A stretch of DNA of 64,000 nt from Brachypodius melanocephalos (GCA_013398615.1 VZSR01001685.1:31675396-31739395), one strand, 5' to 3'; counted from the first letter of the stretch, positions 48,102 to 61,036 are shown. Numbers and translations are program-made. Notes: generated from the letters alone by a model not told the origin.

Positions 48102-48152
48102 TTTCCTTTTATTGAAAACAAAACAAGTACTTTCTTTTTATTGAAAATAAAA
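48102..48152. repeat. Direct duplication with 29-bp period
   Basis: A 22-base unit with core CCTTTTATTGAAAACAAAA starts at 48102 and recurs with core CTTTTTATTGAAAATAAAA from 48131. The period, 29 bases, is the same as in the duplication just upstream, but the sequence is unrelated. Confidence 0.85.
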
Positions 48153-48365
48153 GAAATAATGGTGTAAACATTTATAGATCCTGATTATTCAGAGACATTC
48201 TTAATTCCTAGGAAGTAACAGACATTAACCTCTACTAACAGACTTTTGCTTAAGTAATGAAACTGTATCCAAATACTGCACATTTCTTACTACAGCAAAT
48301 CAGCACTATCCAGACACTCAAACTGAAGATTATACAAGCACATGTACTTCTGGATAGGCATCCTG

Positions 48366-48380
48366 AAAAAAAAAAAAAAA
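48366..48380. repeat. Poly-A run (15 A)
   Basis: Simple homopolymer. Confidence 0.95.
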
Positions 48381-48516
48381 GGGACTTGAATTTCAGTTTA
48401 GGGATACTTTACTGTCTTAGCTGGCTACTCCCATATTTTGGGGGTTTGGTTTTTTGAAGCTGAAGTGTGATAAACTGAATATAAACTGGCTCCCTCTTAT
48501 AGATGATTAATAGAGC

Positions 48517-48521
<5 letters not shown>

Positions 48522-48578
<57 letters not shown>

Positions 48579-48589
48579 TGCGTGTGTGA
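48522..48589. repeat. Poly-T (44 T) followed by (TG)n
   Basis: The longest homopolymer in the window, then about 12 TG units with one CG. Likely length-polymorphic. The poly-T could be the reverse-complement A tail of a retrocopy, but no retrocopied gene is recognisable next to it. Confidence 0.95.
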
Positions 48590-51116
48590 TTTCTACCCCA
48601 AGGTGAAAATTTTTGTTCTGCAGTGAGCATGGAGTCAAGATTTCCGGATTATGGTCGTGGACATTACTAAATTATGCATAATTTTTTATGGTTTCTTTTC
48701 TCCATTACTAGATTTGATTATCATAAAAATTAATGATTTTCCTACCAGATCCTTCAAATCAGATACTGTTCAGTAAGTCAAAACTGAGATAACTTTCAAA
48801 CCATATAGTCTCTTTAAAAACCTATCAACAGGCTCCAGAAAAACAAGTTCTAGAACTAGAATATCCATGAAGGAAAAGTTCAGAAACAGATTGGGAAAAA
48901 ATATTTTAGCATAGGATTTTTTCAGCACAAAACCAGACATGTCAATGAGATTTTTATGTCCTTTTCATAGTAAGTTGCAGAATGAAGCCAACCAATCTGC
49001 AAAAATTGTACATGTACCATAAGTCAGCAAATATTCCTCCTGTTGTCTGGGCTGTTTGATCTCACAGTCTAGAGGAGAAGCAGAACTATATATAATGACT
49101 CTGACAGCCAGAATTTCAATTTAAAAAAAACATCCCTGAGCTCTACAGTCCTTTGAAATACAAAACCCTCCTCTCATTTTCCTGATCAGAGACCTTGAAA
49201 CAGATGATGGCAGGATCCTTCCAGTAAGTTGCTGACAGGTAGCTGTCTGCCAGGACTCCAGCCAGAAGCCAAATTCACAGAGGTCAGGGGTTGAGTTGAA
49301 CATTTTGCATCCACAGAAATGTCTTATAAGAGCCATGTACAGAAGAGAAGGCTTTTGAGAACCTCCACAAGGATGTCAGAAGCAGTGTTTAAGGAATGGG
49401 GAAGATATACTTCAGTCCCTTGCACTGGTATGGTAGGTGATGAAATCTATAACTGAAGGACATTGTTCAGTGACAGAAATACTGGAGCTATTTTGCCAGT
49501 ATCTGGACTACCAGGTCTCAAAAATATATTATTTGTAGGTTGCTCATCTGCTACGTCACCTTCCCTATACAGTTTGTTAGTACTGGCTTTACTATTTCAT
49601 TTCTTGGGCTGAATAGCAGATTCTTCTCTGCCACAGAAATATTTGTATTTTTTGTTTAAAAGAGAACATGGGGTTCATCACTGTAATGCAATCAGCACAA
49701 ATATTACTTCTTCTGGAGTTTTGTCTTTACCTTTGAAGAAAAAAAGGAGTCTTTATGTTACATTAGTGAGGGTTAAGATGAAATAGAAGCCAAAGCCCCT
49801 TCAGTTGCTCTTACCAAAGGAAAGTTTTATGCAGGTTAATATGTGACAGATAGTAATGATAAACTCTGCAGACTTGTTCAAGAAAATACAGCAACTGAGG
49901 CTAGAACAAGAGTATTGCCAACAAAGAAAAGGTAAATTTAATAGAGTTTGTAGGCACTAAATGGAGCATTAGGAATGTGGATATTTATAGAACAAATCAG
50001 GAGAAGAGTAAAAACTTCCACCCAGTGGGGTGGAGCACAGAAACACTGATAATAAGGAGTTTACCTACATTTCCTTTTTAGCATTCCTCCCTGTTTTCCT
50101 CTGCTTCATGTTTGTGTGCTTAGAAAGATAGGTGACACTAATTTATACTAATTTGAACTTATTCCTGCTTTATCCACTCTGCAAGTAGCTTATTTAACTT
50201 GAAATGCAAAACCATTTCACATTCCAGGACCTAAATGCAGACAGTGTAAGGAGTAAGTGCTTTGCAGTTCAGATGATGGGTTGTGATTCTATAAACATTT
50301 AGTGACATTTAGGAAAGAGTTTGTATATATTCCTCTCCTAGACAGGCATCTTAACTAAGCTTAAAATTTCTGTTATAATATCCTTTAAGTATGGCCATCT
50401 CTATTTTATAAAGATAAACTTTATTTCCTGACAGTCCGAGGTGAAGTATTGTGTTTTTGTGAGTGAAGTGGGCATCTTGATTACATTTTACAAGCTGGGA
50501 TTTCTGTCTCTGTCACATAGTAACATAAATATCACATACCATGTATGAATGCATCATTTAAAGTCACACAGGCTTATGGCATACCATGACAGCTCTTTCT
50601 CTCAAGAGTCTGCTGGTTTGATAATGGTCTCAGACCTTGACATCAATGCCTTCTGGCAATTGACCTACACGAGACATGTGCCAGCAAATGATGCTGACTG
50701 TAGATAAGGGATAAAAAACACATGATGAAGATAAATCTTCCTTCCTTCCTAACAAGAAAAAAAATGGTAAAAGAGTGTCCTCAATTACTGATACACAGAG
50801 AACCTGAAGAACCAAAGGCTATTTACAGTGAAATGACAAAGTGCTGATGGAAAATCTCTTTGGCAGCATGTGAGGAAATGGGGAAGTGAGCAAAAGAAAT
50901 AGTCAATGTAAAATTTCCTGCCTGCACAAAAATCCTACATCAACCTTCCCAGCTCTACAGAAATTGCAAGTTAAATGTTTTATTCATCAGATTTATTACT
51001 TTTAAGCGCCCAAAATTTATAAAATGTTTCCAGAATTGGGTGGTTGTTTATGCTAAATGGCGCACAGCATGATGCTAATGTGAGATAGGGAATTGCAGAA
51101 GTGCCACTGCAACAAA
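48590..51116. other. Unannotated stretch
   Basis: No recognised gene or repeat. Open frames are 71 codons or shorter. Confidence 0.55.
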
Positions 51117-51335
51117 CCATTGCTAGAGGTGTCACTTGGAATATTGTGTGCTGGGCTGGTCATTTGGTCATCTGTATTCAAAAAAGATAAAATTGAACTG
51201 GAAGAGAATCAGAAACAATATAGAAATGATTAAATTAAGAGAAGGAGATTTCTTTTATAATGAGATCTTGCAGATGTTGTTTAGTCAAGGTTGTTTAGCC
51301 AAGTAAAGAAAGAAATGCGAGATGATAAAAGAGGA
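51117..51335 (+). mobile_element. Ancient CR1 ORF2 fragment, plus strand
   Basis: The sequence TTGGAATATTGTGTGCTGGGCTGG, AAAAAAGATAAAATTGAACTGGAAGAG, TCAGAAACAATATAGAAATGATTAAA and TTTAGCCAAGTAAAGAAAGAAATGCGAGATGATA follows the order of the C-terminal ORF2 region of an archosaur-type CR1 (TGGAATATTGTGT...GAACTGGAAAAGGTTCAGAGAAG...ATGATCA). It is strongly diverged, with no open frame, and lacks a recognisable 3' tail. Confidence 0.6.
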
Positions 51336-53585
51336 CTCTAGAATTACGCCTTTGGAGGAATAGAATGGCTTAAGCTAAATACATGCACTAACATAAAATC
51401 TAATTACTGTAAATTGATCATGAATAAATCTATTCTGGAAATTCCTAGTCTCTGAGTAGCAAAATTTTGAGAGCATCCACATAGGCTCTGGGAAAAAGTG
51501 AAGCTAAATTTATTTTAAGATGAACCTCAGTTGATGTATGGGGAGAGCTATATAACAGAGTAAGGAAATGTCTGGGACTGGGACATTGATGGTTCATTTC
51601 AGTCTCCTGGACAGCAGCAACTGGTGCCATATCTTCAGGCACTGCTCCTGGCCTCCAGCTGCCAGTCCAGAAAATTTTTCTACAAGATCTGAGTAGTATT
51701 TGCCAGACCTATGTAGATTTTTCAGGTAAGTTAGAGTGTCTCAAATGGCATAGGATGACAGTCTTTAAGCTTCTGAGGGCTGTGGGCATGGGACATCAGA
51801 CTTCAGGTGTGCCATATGCAGAGACATACCCTAAATACCTGGAACTTTATGAGCTTGTATTGAATTTATAACATGTTCTCAAGACATTTTTCATGTCACA
51901 TATGAAGGCATGGGAGGCTTTCCCCAGGTAGATGCTCTAGTTTCTAGGGGAGGCAGATTTTGTTTTCAGTTTTGCAACTGAAAACTATTCATCATAACTG
52001 CAGGGAGGAAGTTTACAGGATACATTTGAGGGTTATATAGCTTCAGGCTGATGCTAAGGGTTAAAGAAGTTATTGATCAAGAGAAGAGGTTTCCTCCTAA
52101 GTTTTAGTTTAAAGGACTTTTTTTTCTCTTAGCTTTCTATATAGAGAAGAATGTAGCCAGTCCTTGAGTGAGTTTGTTTTAACATACACTATGCTAGTAG
52201 AGAGATGTTCAGTTTTTCACTTGCGCTTCCCATGGCAGAGCTTGGCCAGTGTAAAGCTATAAATTCAGTACAGAGTGATGGAGATGTTCTGCCTCAAGTC
52301 TAGGGGATTAGTTACTTGTGGAGTCTCTTCAGCCTTGGGAACTAGAGGTTTTTTTCCTCAGTTGCCCACAGCTCTGAGGGCAACTGTGTGTTTTAACCTA
52401 CATGATCCAGACTGTCTAATAGATCATGACCTAGACTGTCTCTTCCAGCCATATGCTCCTATTTTTATGGCCACATTAGCATAATAATCAATGCTGACTT
52501 CTAGGAGAACTTGCATTATGCTGCCCTAAATTTTCTGGAAAGGTTAGCAGTATGTATTTTTACACTGATTTGCTAGCTCCTGGACATGTTTTTCCACATG
52601 TCAGAATAAATAGATGCTGTTTTATTTTAGAAGTTCAGCTGTGGTCTAGCTCTTTTACAGAATCATCTCAACAGATTTTCAGAGTTTCTTTTTTTTTTCT
52701 TTAAATAAAGGCCTCATACATACTGGATATACTTGAAAAATTCTCAGGAAGGTGTATAGCTTTAAATACAGTTATGTATTTAAAAGTATCCACATAACTG
52801 TAAGTATAAAATAACATTATGCACATATAACATAATCTATACTATATTAAGCTGTGAGCATTGTATGTGCCATCTGAGTTTTCAGTTGTTTTACCTGAGG
52901 CTGCTATAGGATTATGAGGAGGAGAGTATAAATGGCCAGGTAGATATTAAAAGCAAGAAATAAAACATTTAGCGATACAATGTGGCTGTAAAAAAACCCC
53001 TTCAACATAACAGATAGGAAATTAATAAAAAAAAAAAATTAACTGACTTCTTTCTCCCAAGAAAATAAAAACTGGTGCCTCCAGATCTCAGTCCTTATAT
53101 TCAAAAGCCCCTTGGGAGAGATTTTGGGAGAAAAATAACAAAATTACCTCCTGGGACAGCCACTGCTTCAGGAGGAGGCTGGGTGAGAATCTGAGTAGTC
53201 ACAGGAATGCAATGCTGAGTCAGAGTATTCTTGTGGGAAATGCCCCAGTTTAGGATGCCTGTGAGTTTACCAGGGAAAGTGAGCCAGCATGTAAACTGTG
53301 ACACTGATCTACCACCCTCCTGGCCTGGGCACGAGCAAGCAAATCAGGATCCTGGTGCAGAGAGCTGTAGTTACTCTTTCCAGTATCTCAGTCATTAGCC
53401 ATAGCTGTCACTTAAGACCTGATAGCTGACTCCAGCAAAAATCAAAAGGCTGGCTACAATCACAGAATGTAAGACTATATTGAAGGAAGCAGGAATTACT
53501 AGGTATCACATCTCATATTTTAGTTCCTTGCCCTGTCACTAGAAGTAGAGGCTGCTGGAGCTGAAACCAGTGCACACAGGTACAA
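51336..53585. other. Unannotated stretch with a splice-flanked open frame
   Basis: At 51603-51725 a 123-base segment lies between a TTCATTTCAG acceptor and a TTTTTCAG/GTAAGT donor and is open in one phase (see findings). No homology is recognised. The rest, including the 69-codon frame at 52275-52484, shows nothing. Confidence 0.45.
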
Positions 53586-54055
53586 ATCATAGAATCACAG
53601 AATAAATTAGGTTGAAAAATACCTCTGAGATCATTGAGATCCAACCTGTGACCAACCACCATGTCAACTAGACCCTGGCACTGCCTTGTCCGGTCTTTCC
53701 TTAAATACCTCCCTGGACAGTGATTCCACATCTCACTGGGGGAGTCTATTCCAATGTCTAATCAACCTTTCTGTGAAGAAATTCTTGCTAATGTTCAACC
53801 CAAACCTCCCCTGATGCACAGTAATACTATGTCCTCTTGTCCAGTCACTTGTTGCCCGGGAGACTGACCCCCACCTCACTACAGCCTCCTTTCAGGTACT
53901 TGTAGAGAATAAGGGGCTCCTGAGCCTCCTCTTCTCCAGGATAAACACCCCCAGCTCCCTCAGCTGCTCTTCACTGGACTTGTGCTCCAGATCCTTCAGC
54001 AGCTCCGTTCTTCTCTGGACATACTCCAGCACCTCAATGTCCTTCCTGAATTGAG
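53586..54055 (-). mobile_element. CR1 LINE 3' part, minus strand (second subfamily)
   Basis: Reverse-complement CR1 with its 3' end at left (ATCATAGAATCACAGAATAAATTAGG) followed by GAGATCCAACC, TGTCAACTAGACCCTGGCAC, CTGTGAAGAAATTCTTGCTAATG, CACCTCACTACAGCCTCCTTTCAGGTACTTGTAGAGA, GCCTCCTCTTCTCCAGGATAAACACCCCCAGCTCCCTCAGC, and TTCTCTGGACATACTCCAGCACCTCAATGTCCTTCCTG, where it is truncated. The GACCAACCACC-type tail marks a different subfamily from the copy at 27.6 kb. The ORF2 remnant is interrupted. Confidence 0.92.
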
Positions 54056-57000
54056 AGGGCAGAATTTTCTTTTCTGCTCTGCTGTGTTTTAAGCCACTTT
54101 CAGGTGTAGTAAAAAGCTCTCTTGACCTGGACCTGAAATGAGCTAGAAGTGTTTATTAAGGACACTCCAGAAAACCTCAGGTTCTCGCTTTCTGGTGCTG
54201 AGTTGAGATGGAGATCCTGACTGGATACATAAGTCTGGGCTTTGCAGTCCCTGACATGCCAAAACCAGACAGAAATTTAGCGTGTTAGCAGGTACATTGA
54301 TGACTGAACTCAGGGCTAAGGTGCAGTGATGACACTACTGCAACTTCCTCTAATACAGAGGCAGGGCAAAGGAAGTCTGAAGGAGGCAATTGTGTTTGGC
54401 TAACAGCTGGACAGTGCTGAACTGTGTGTAGGAAGACGGCAGTGCATAGACTGTGGATCATTTTATTGCTGTTTTTCTATGTAATGAAGTGTTACTGCGA
54501 ACAGGATCTTGAAAATGCTCTCTGTGCTCACAGGTCCCAAGAGCAGAACAGCCGGTAGAGAACATTTTTCAGGCTTGCTGAAGCCATCACAGCTTAGCAC
54601 ACAGGCATCTGATATCCAAACTCTCTTTTAAATGTGTAAGAACCACTGAATTCAATTCCAGGCAAGTAGACCTTTCTAAAGTCTCACTGAGATCAGAGTG
54701 TGGTATGCGTGGAAAGATTATATACTTTATTTCAGAAGTCCTTTTAACTTCATCTTAGTAAAAGACTGGTAAAATTTCTGCTAACAAAGATAACAATTCA
54801 TTTTTTTATGGATTCATTCTAGATGAATAGGCTTTGGTGCCTTCCCAAGGAAACTGGTCTTTCCATTTTCTTCATGATAGTGACAGATTTTAAAGGAACT
54901 TGTCTTTAACATTACTTCCAATTCTAATTAGGGCTGTTTTTATTACAGATCTTCTCCAGGAAAGAAAAAAAAAAAAGACCAAAAAAAACCCACCAAAAAA
55001 AACCACAAACCACCAAACTTTGTATGTTCTGGATATGTAAAAGGATAAGAAAACCATATCTAATTCCAAAATCAATCTAATTGGCATTTTTATGCATTCA
55101 GTTCACCAAAGCAATGCTATTAGGTGCTTCTTTGTATCACATTCTGGTGAAAAGAGGTCCAATAGAAGAATCCCAGTCCCTTTTAGGAATACAGAAACAA
55201 CAGAGTTCAGTAAATACAGCTTGGAGATAGAAATAGACTTGAATTTCTGGAGGTATTCCTCTTTTCCCATATCTGGGAAAGCAGGAATCAGATCACAGGT
55301 ATAATCTTTGTTCCTGGCCTGCTCTATCAGTAAGTTCATTCTCTTTTCTACACAGCTTGAATTTTTCTTCTTCTCTTTCATTCTCTGAGGAGGTTCAGCC
55401 TCTCAACTGCAAAGTAGTGCTTACATGATTATTATTTTCCTACGACCATGGGACCGTTCTGAGAGATAACCACTAAAATTTTATATAAAAGAAGGGCACA
55501 GTATGGTTCTTATTGTTTTTCCTGTATGAGCTAAAGCAGTAGAGCAACTTGCATGGTCTTTTCTCTGTATTGGTGAAGTTGGAGTTTTATAACTTGAATT
55601 TGGAAACAGGCAAAGAAAACAAGCTGCAACTCAGAACCTGACAACACTGTGTATAACAAAAGGGGGATCAAATGCAAAGCAAAACATCTTTGAAACTTAA
55701 AAGAATTTTTACTCTTGAATTAGCTCCTTGAAATTAAATAGCTTTATGGTCATATTAGCCATCATATGTCACAAATGCATTTTGTCCCTTAATAAAAAAA
55801 TGTAATCAATCATGATTTAAAAAGAAAAAATAATTAGGAATTTTTTATTCCATTTGACAGAACAATGAGTAGCAGGTTACTTATACAAATATCATCTCAC
55901 AAGCCTTATTTTCTCAAAAGCCACATTGTCTTCTACGTTAATTTTTATTTCATGGTACCACTCTCCTCACACCTACATGCCTGGTCTTACTGTTTTGCCA
56001 GCTGATGGCTGCATGAATCAGCCTTAGATATAAAATGCTGACTTCTGGAAGGCAGAATTATTGAGGACAACTGATGACAAACCATCGAAGTTAGTAGGTG
56101 TTAGCCATTAAATTTTTCTTAATGAATGAATCCCACAACAGCAAAAGCAGTACTCACCAGACCATGAGGAAAGTGGCTCGATGTACTCCTGCAATGCATG
56201 GAAATGACATGACAGAAAGCACAGTGTTCTAGACTGGAGCAGCACCCACATCTCCTCATTCTACAAAAGCATATAGCGTTTACATTTATTACAACAAAAG
56301 TAAGCACAGAAAAAAAAAAAAAAGACATGATACAGATGTTTGCTTCCACATGCCATAAACAAAGACTAGATATAAAATACAACAGGGAAAGTTAGGTTAT
56401 AATGAAGGTTGACATCTCACAGACCTTAATTTGTGCATAGGTGATCAGGTCAGATCTCTTGGATCAAGAGACTAATCACTAAACTTAGGCCATATAAGCT
56501 AACCTGAGCTCTAGTGCATTTCAAAAGAAGAGAATCTGGGAGGCAGAGGAGTTGGTGACAAGGATGTGGTGTCCTCATTCAGTTTTTATTGTTTTCCTGA
56601 AAACCAGGCCTAGTCTGGTCCTGCTCATTAAACACCCATTAGCTGTTAGAGGGCAGGTATCTTCCTGCAGCATTTATAGCAGTTTAGTTTCATAAAAACA
56701 GAAATCCAATCTGTGTTATCCAAGTGTGAACTCTGAGGTCAGCATGGGAATTCACACTCTTGCTCCTTATCCACATTTGTGAGAGTACATTCCCAGCCTC
56801 CTTCAACTACATGTATACCATTGTTAAGGTATTATGACCCAATAGCTCTTCCATTCTTTGGCTCTGATTTCATGGTAGCCCATAAAAGAGAGTCATATCT
56901 TCCTTTCTGCTAAGGAACTGATTGAACACTTGCTGGACTTCTGTGAAAGTCTTTCTGGTGATTTCAAGCAATCATGGAACAGCTTCCAGGTAAAATGCTC

Positions 57001-58305
57001 ACTCAGTTGCCTTGAGTTGTGTTTTTAAGTTAATTTAACTGTTATTCGGTAGCGCTGTTTTGTCTCAGTATCAGTGTAGGTCCTATCTTGTATTGGCAGG
57101 AGCAGAGATTCCTTCTGCTGAGAAGACAAGAGATAGTACAGGGCCGAATACAGTTTCTATAGTTCCAGTGTTTTTCCAACACCTTCCAACATCAAGACCT
57201 TGGCAGGTGTTGCAGCAAAATCTGACCTTAGGCACTGTATCAGTTTTTTACATCTACTGCTCTCTGCAGCAACATCTTCTTTTTTTCACTTTTGCCATGA
57301 CTGTGTATTTTGTATTGCTGTTTTTCCTCTATCAGCCCAAGGCCTGACAATAGTGTAACTTTGCAGCTACTACAAATACTATTTACATTTAAAAAATAGT
57401 CAAATATTCACCTGTATGAAACCCAGAACTGCTCGATGCTTCACGCTGGTCTGTCTAATGCTCTTCTTTCCTCTGTGACTATATTCTTACACCATTGCAT
57501 CATGAGGCATGTAACACAGTAAAGTACTGCCAGCAACAGCCACATCTCTGTCCAGGGAACATATCCCTTTTCACTCAGCAACTTCCCTGCTGCAGCGGGT
57601 ATGGTTCATTTCCTCTAGCTGAAAAGCAGGTCCCTAGAGGAAAGTGCCTGCTGCACATGAAAATACACTGTCAGGCGAAAATGATGCATTCTTTGGTTTT
57701 AATGTTTAATGTGATTCCATGATGACTCTCAGCCCACACAGCAGGAACTTTTAACCTAGATGATATTGGGCAACACAGAGAATCAGTTAAACAAATGTAC
57801 TTTCGATTCAGCAAGTCGCTCCCTATATGTTCTACCACTGAGCACTTTTATTGCAAAATTAGTTTTGTTTGAAGTAAAGCTGGCAGACAATTTTTTGATT
57901 AAATAATTGTTTGTCAGAAACTATTGATGTGTCCAACTAGAAAGGTATTACTGAGAAGTACTAACTCTACTTCTAAAGGACAAAGCTGAGCTGCTCAAAT
58001 TCAGACAGAAGACAGATGTTCACTGACCTTAAAAGAGTTTCAGCCAGGCACGTGGGGGTAAAAATCCAACCATGACGTTTTTGCTTTGCATATGTCAGTT
58101 CATGGATCTGAAACTCACACACCCACGTACCCAGCAGGTCTTCTGTTTCCTGGGCTATTAAGTCATCTTCCCTTATGCTCTCTCCAAACAGATAATGCAG
58201 TTATCCATGTGAAGTGTAGTATCTCCCACAGGAACAGAGATTTACTCAAAACCATAATTCAGGCATTTGATTAAAATCTACCATTTCAGGGTTCAAAAAA
58301 AGAAA
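54056..58305. other. Unannotated stretch with splice-flanked open frames
   Basis: It contains an A-rich tract at 54964-55015. At 56915-56989 and 57069-57206 two phase-0 open segments are separated by a 79-base intron-like spacer with GT...AG ends (see findings). A 95-codon plus frame (57060-57347) overlaps the second. No homology is recognised and no other element is seen. Confidence 0.45.
54964..55015. repeat. A-rich low-complexity tract
   Basis: Runs of A separated by CC and ACC (AAAAAAAACCC, AAAAAAAACCAC). Simple sequence. Confidence 0.85.
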
Positions 58306-58320
58306 AGGAAGGAAGGAAAG
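58306..58320. repeat. (GGAA)n microsatellite entering an assembly gap
   Basis: GGAAGGAAGGAAAG ends at the first N. The repeat probably continues into the gap and caused it. Confidence 0.85.
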
Positions 58321-58566
58321 NNNNNNNNNNNNNNNNNNNNNNNNNNNNNNNNNNNNNNNNNNNNNNNNNNNNNNNNNNNNNNNNNNNNNNNNNNNNNNNN
58401 NNNNNNNNNNNNNNNNNNNNNNNNNNNNNNNNNNNNNNNNNNNNNNNNNNNNNNNNNNNNNNNNNNNNNNNNNNNNNNNNNNNNNNNNNNNNNNNNNNNN
58501 NNNNNNNNNNNNNNNNNNNNNNNNNNNNNNNNNNNNNNNNNNNNNNNNNNNNNNNNNNNNNNNNNN
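58321..58566. other. Assembly gap (246 N)
   Basis: Unknown bases. The open frames that cross it are artefacts of translating N. Confidence 0.99.
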
Positions 58567-61036
58567 ATACTGCTTTGCACTTGTGTGATCCTTTGAGAAC
58601 TCATGTTCATTTTTTAAGGAGTTAATAAACTTTTCATGGATTCCTTGAGGTAGGTATTATCCTCATTTTGAGAAAAACATCATATCAAGGTAACTAGTTC
58701 TCCATACTAAATACAAATTCATTGACAGAACTGCAAAAAGAACATAAACATATTGATCTCAGCCTTACCTATGACATTATCCTCTACTAAAAAGTGTTCT
58801 TCCTTCGGAAGGCATCACAGTTAGAGTTGAAGGGAAAGATGCTCTTTCACCTCATCTATCCTGTTTTCTCCTTTTCTCCTGTTCCACCAAGGGGGTTCAA
58901 GGGCTGTCTGTGAGGGAAAAGAGAATTACTTAGATCATCCAATACTCTATATTATAAAGCATATCCATAAACAAAGTAGTTTGAAGCATCTTGCCCTTGG
59001 ATCTCTTTTCCCAATGTTGAACAATCTCTACTGTACACTAGAGAAATTATGATGGATTTTTTTGCAACTTTTTCATTAAAGCATCACACTTCAACAAACT
59101 ATTTCAATGAATCACTTTCTTTTTTCCAATGAAAACACATTTTGCTGAGAAATTTCTAACCTCTTGAATTTATTAACTTGAATAAGTTAATAAACTGGAT
59201 CTAAATCCTGAATTCCTTCTTGAGGCATACCTCATCCTTTCAAGGTTTGGTCTGCCAAAGAAAAAAAATTGGGAGTGGTACTAGAAATAACAACATTTTA
59301 TCATTTGTATTTTGTTAAGAATGCAATTTTATTCATTGTGAAAACCCCTGGCAAGTTTGACTGCAGTGACATCTACTGGTACCCAGAAAATTTTCTGGAC
59401 ATTAAGAAAATCAAAATGACACTAAGTATGGGACCCAGCAGCTTGACATTTTATTTCTAAGGAAAGACAGAAAAAAGCAGATGTTCCAGAGTTCAAGCCT
59501 GTATCCTCCCAAGGACTCCAGGCTTGCTCATGCCTCTTGATGTAAGACTACATGGTTCAAATGGAGAGAGGACAAATGCAAGTGTTTTAAAGACAATGGA
59601 ATTAGATCACCTACTGCAGGAGGAGGGGATCACTACTCATTTTCTATTCCAAAGTGAACAAAAGAAAGGAAAAGACTGCAACAGGGAAAAAAATTCAAGG
59701 ATGCTGAGTGGTCTACAGAAGCAGCCGTGCTGGTAGATGTAGCAGAGGGCTGATGGCCTGAACTGCCAGACATCTCCTACCTGAGACTGAAATCAAACAC
59801 CATAAAGTGAAACCAGCACAGTGGTTAGCTGGGGAGCTGAAATCCTGCACAGACCACCCTCAAGCATCCAAACCCCATCTCCTGCTTTGTTTGAGTGGTG
59901 CACAGCTGATTGCTGGGTGTACCCTCCAGGAGATTTCATCCTCAACAACAATGGGGTTGGTGGCTACATCTTCCTTCTCCTCACTAACACAGTCCGTGTC
60001 CTGCCTCTGCCTTTCAAATAGGTCGTGGGTGCTTAAGAAAATACTATATAAGAGCTAAGGATTTTTATAAGATACTCATATAGCTATTTTTCATTGTAAA
60101 TTTTATCCTGCCATGTTTTTTTTTATTTTGGGCTTTAACTGCAAATTCATAAGAAGAGCATATACTACACTCATTAGGCCTTGTCAAATATGCCTTTAAA
60201 GCAACTGCAGGTAGAGTAATACCCTCAAAAGTTATTTATATATAAGGATCTCCCCATTTTCTTTCTTTCTTGAACAGAAAATCTTGTATACTTTAGCTGA
60301 ACTCTGTGTGGAAATATGAACAATGGAGAAAGTATTTACAAATGTGTCCTTTCTCTAATAATGGATAATAAAATCAGTACTGAGTATATTAAAATCCTTA
60401 CTAAATAGTTTTGACATTACTGAGAAATGTATCAAGAAATATTGTCCAATGTCAATAATTTAATTCTAGTCAAAGTAAGAAAACTGTCTTTGTCTAATGT
60501 ATTAAATTATTCTGTTCTCTTCTGCCCTTCAGTGAAAATCAGGAAGATGTTCATTAATGAGAGCCACCTCTTGGACTTCACAAGCTTCCACATTATCTAT
60601 GCATCTATCCTGTAGCCATTTGGAGAAGCACTGGAAGCAAGTGAGTTATGAGTCATGGGAAGAAAAAAAAAAGGCATGTCACAAATATTGAAATTAAATG
60701 CAAAGGGAAATGACAAGTACTGGAAATATGAGCTGCCTAACAAATGACAGATAGTAAAATAAGGCAAGTGCTGGAAATGACAAATAATACAAGAAGACAA
60801 ATGCTGGGAAGAAAACACAATAAAATAAGAGAATGAAAACAAATATAAAACTAATGGCATCATTGATCCTAAGGATTCTTGAAAGGGTAAGACAAAAACA
60901 CTGAAACAAGCAAAGCTTTAGGGAAGATGTTAAATTAAAGCACAGTACAAAATAAGAGATCAAAAGATTCACTTAGAGGCTTGATCAGAAGCATCAGATT
61001 TGTCACAGATGAGCTCTTTGTCCTTTTTTTTCACTT

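Noticed and set aside
57495..57722. KYCQQQPHLC stretch resembling the end of an Ig light-chain V region
   Set aside because: No framework residues, no preceding cysteine/tryptophan pattern and no recombination signal. A coincidence of a few residues.
58267..58610. Open frames of 105-109 codons
   Set aside because: They cross the 246-N gap and consist mainly of unknown residues.
59269..59460. Frame with DCSDIYWYPENF, briefly considered an Ig-like or viral envelope piece
   Set aside because: No second motif, no splice context and no repeat structure support it.
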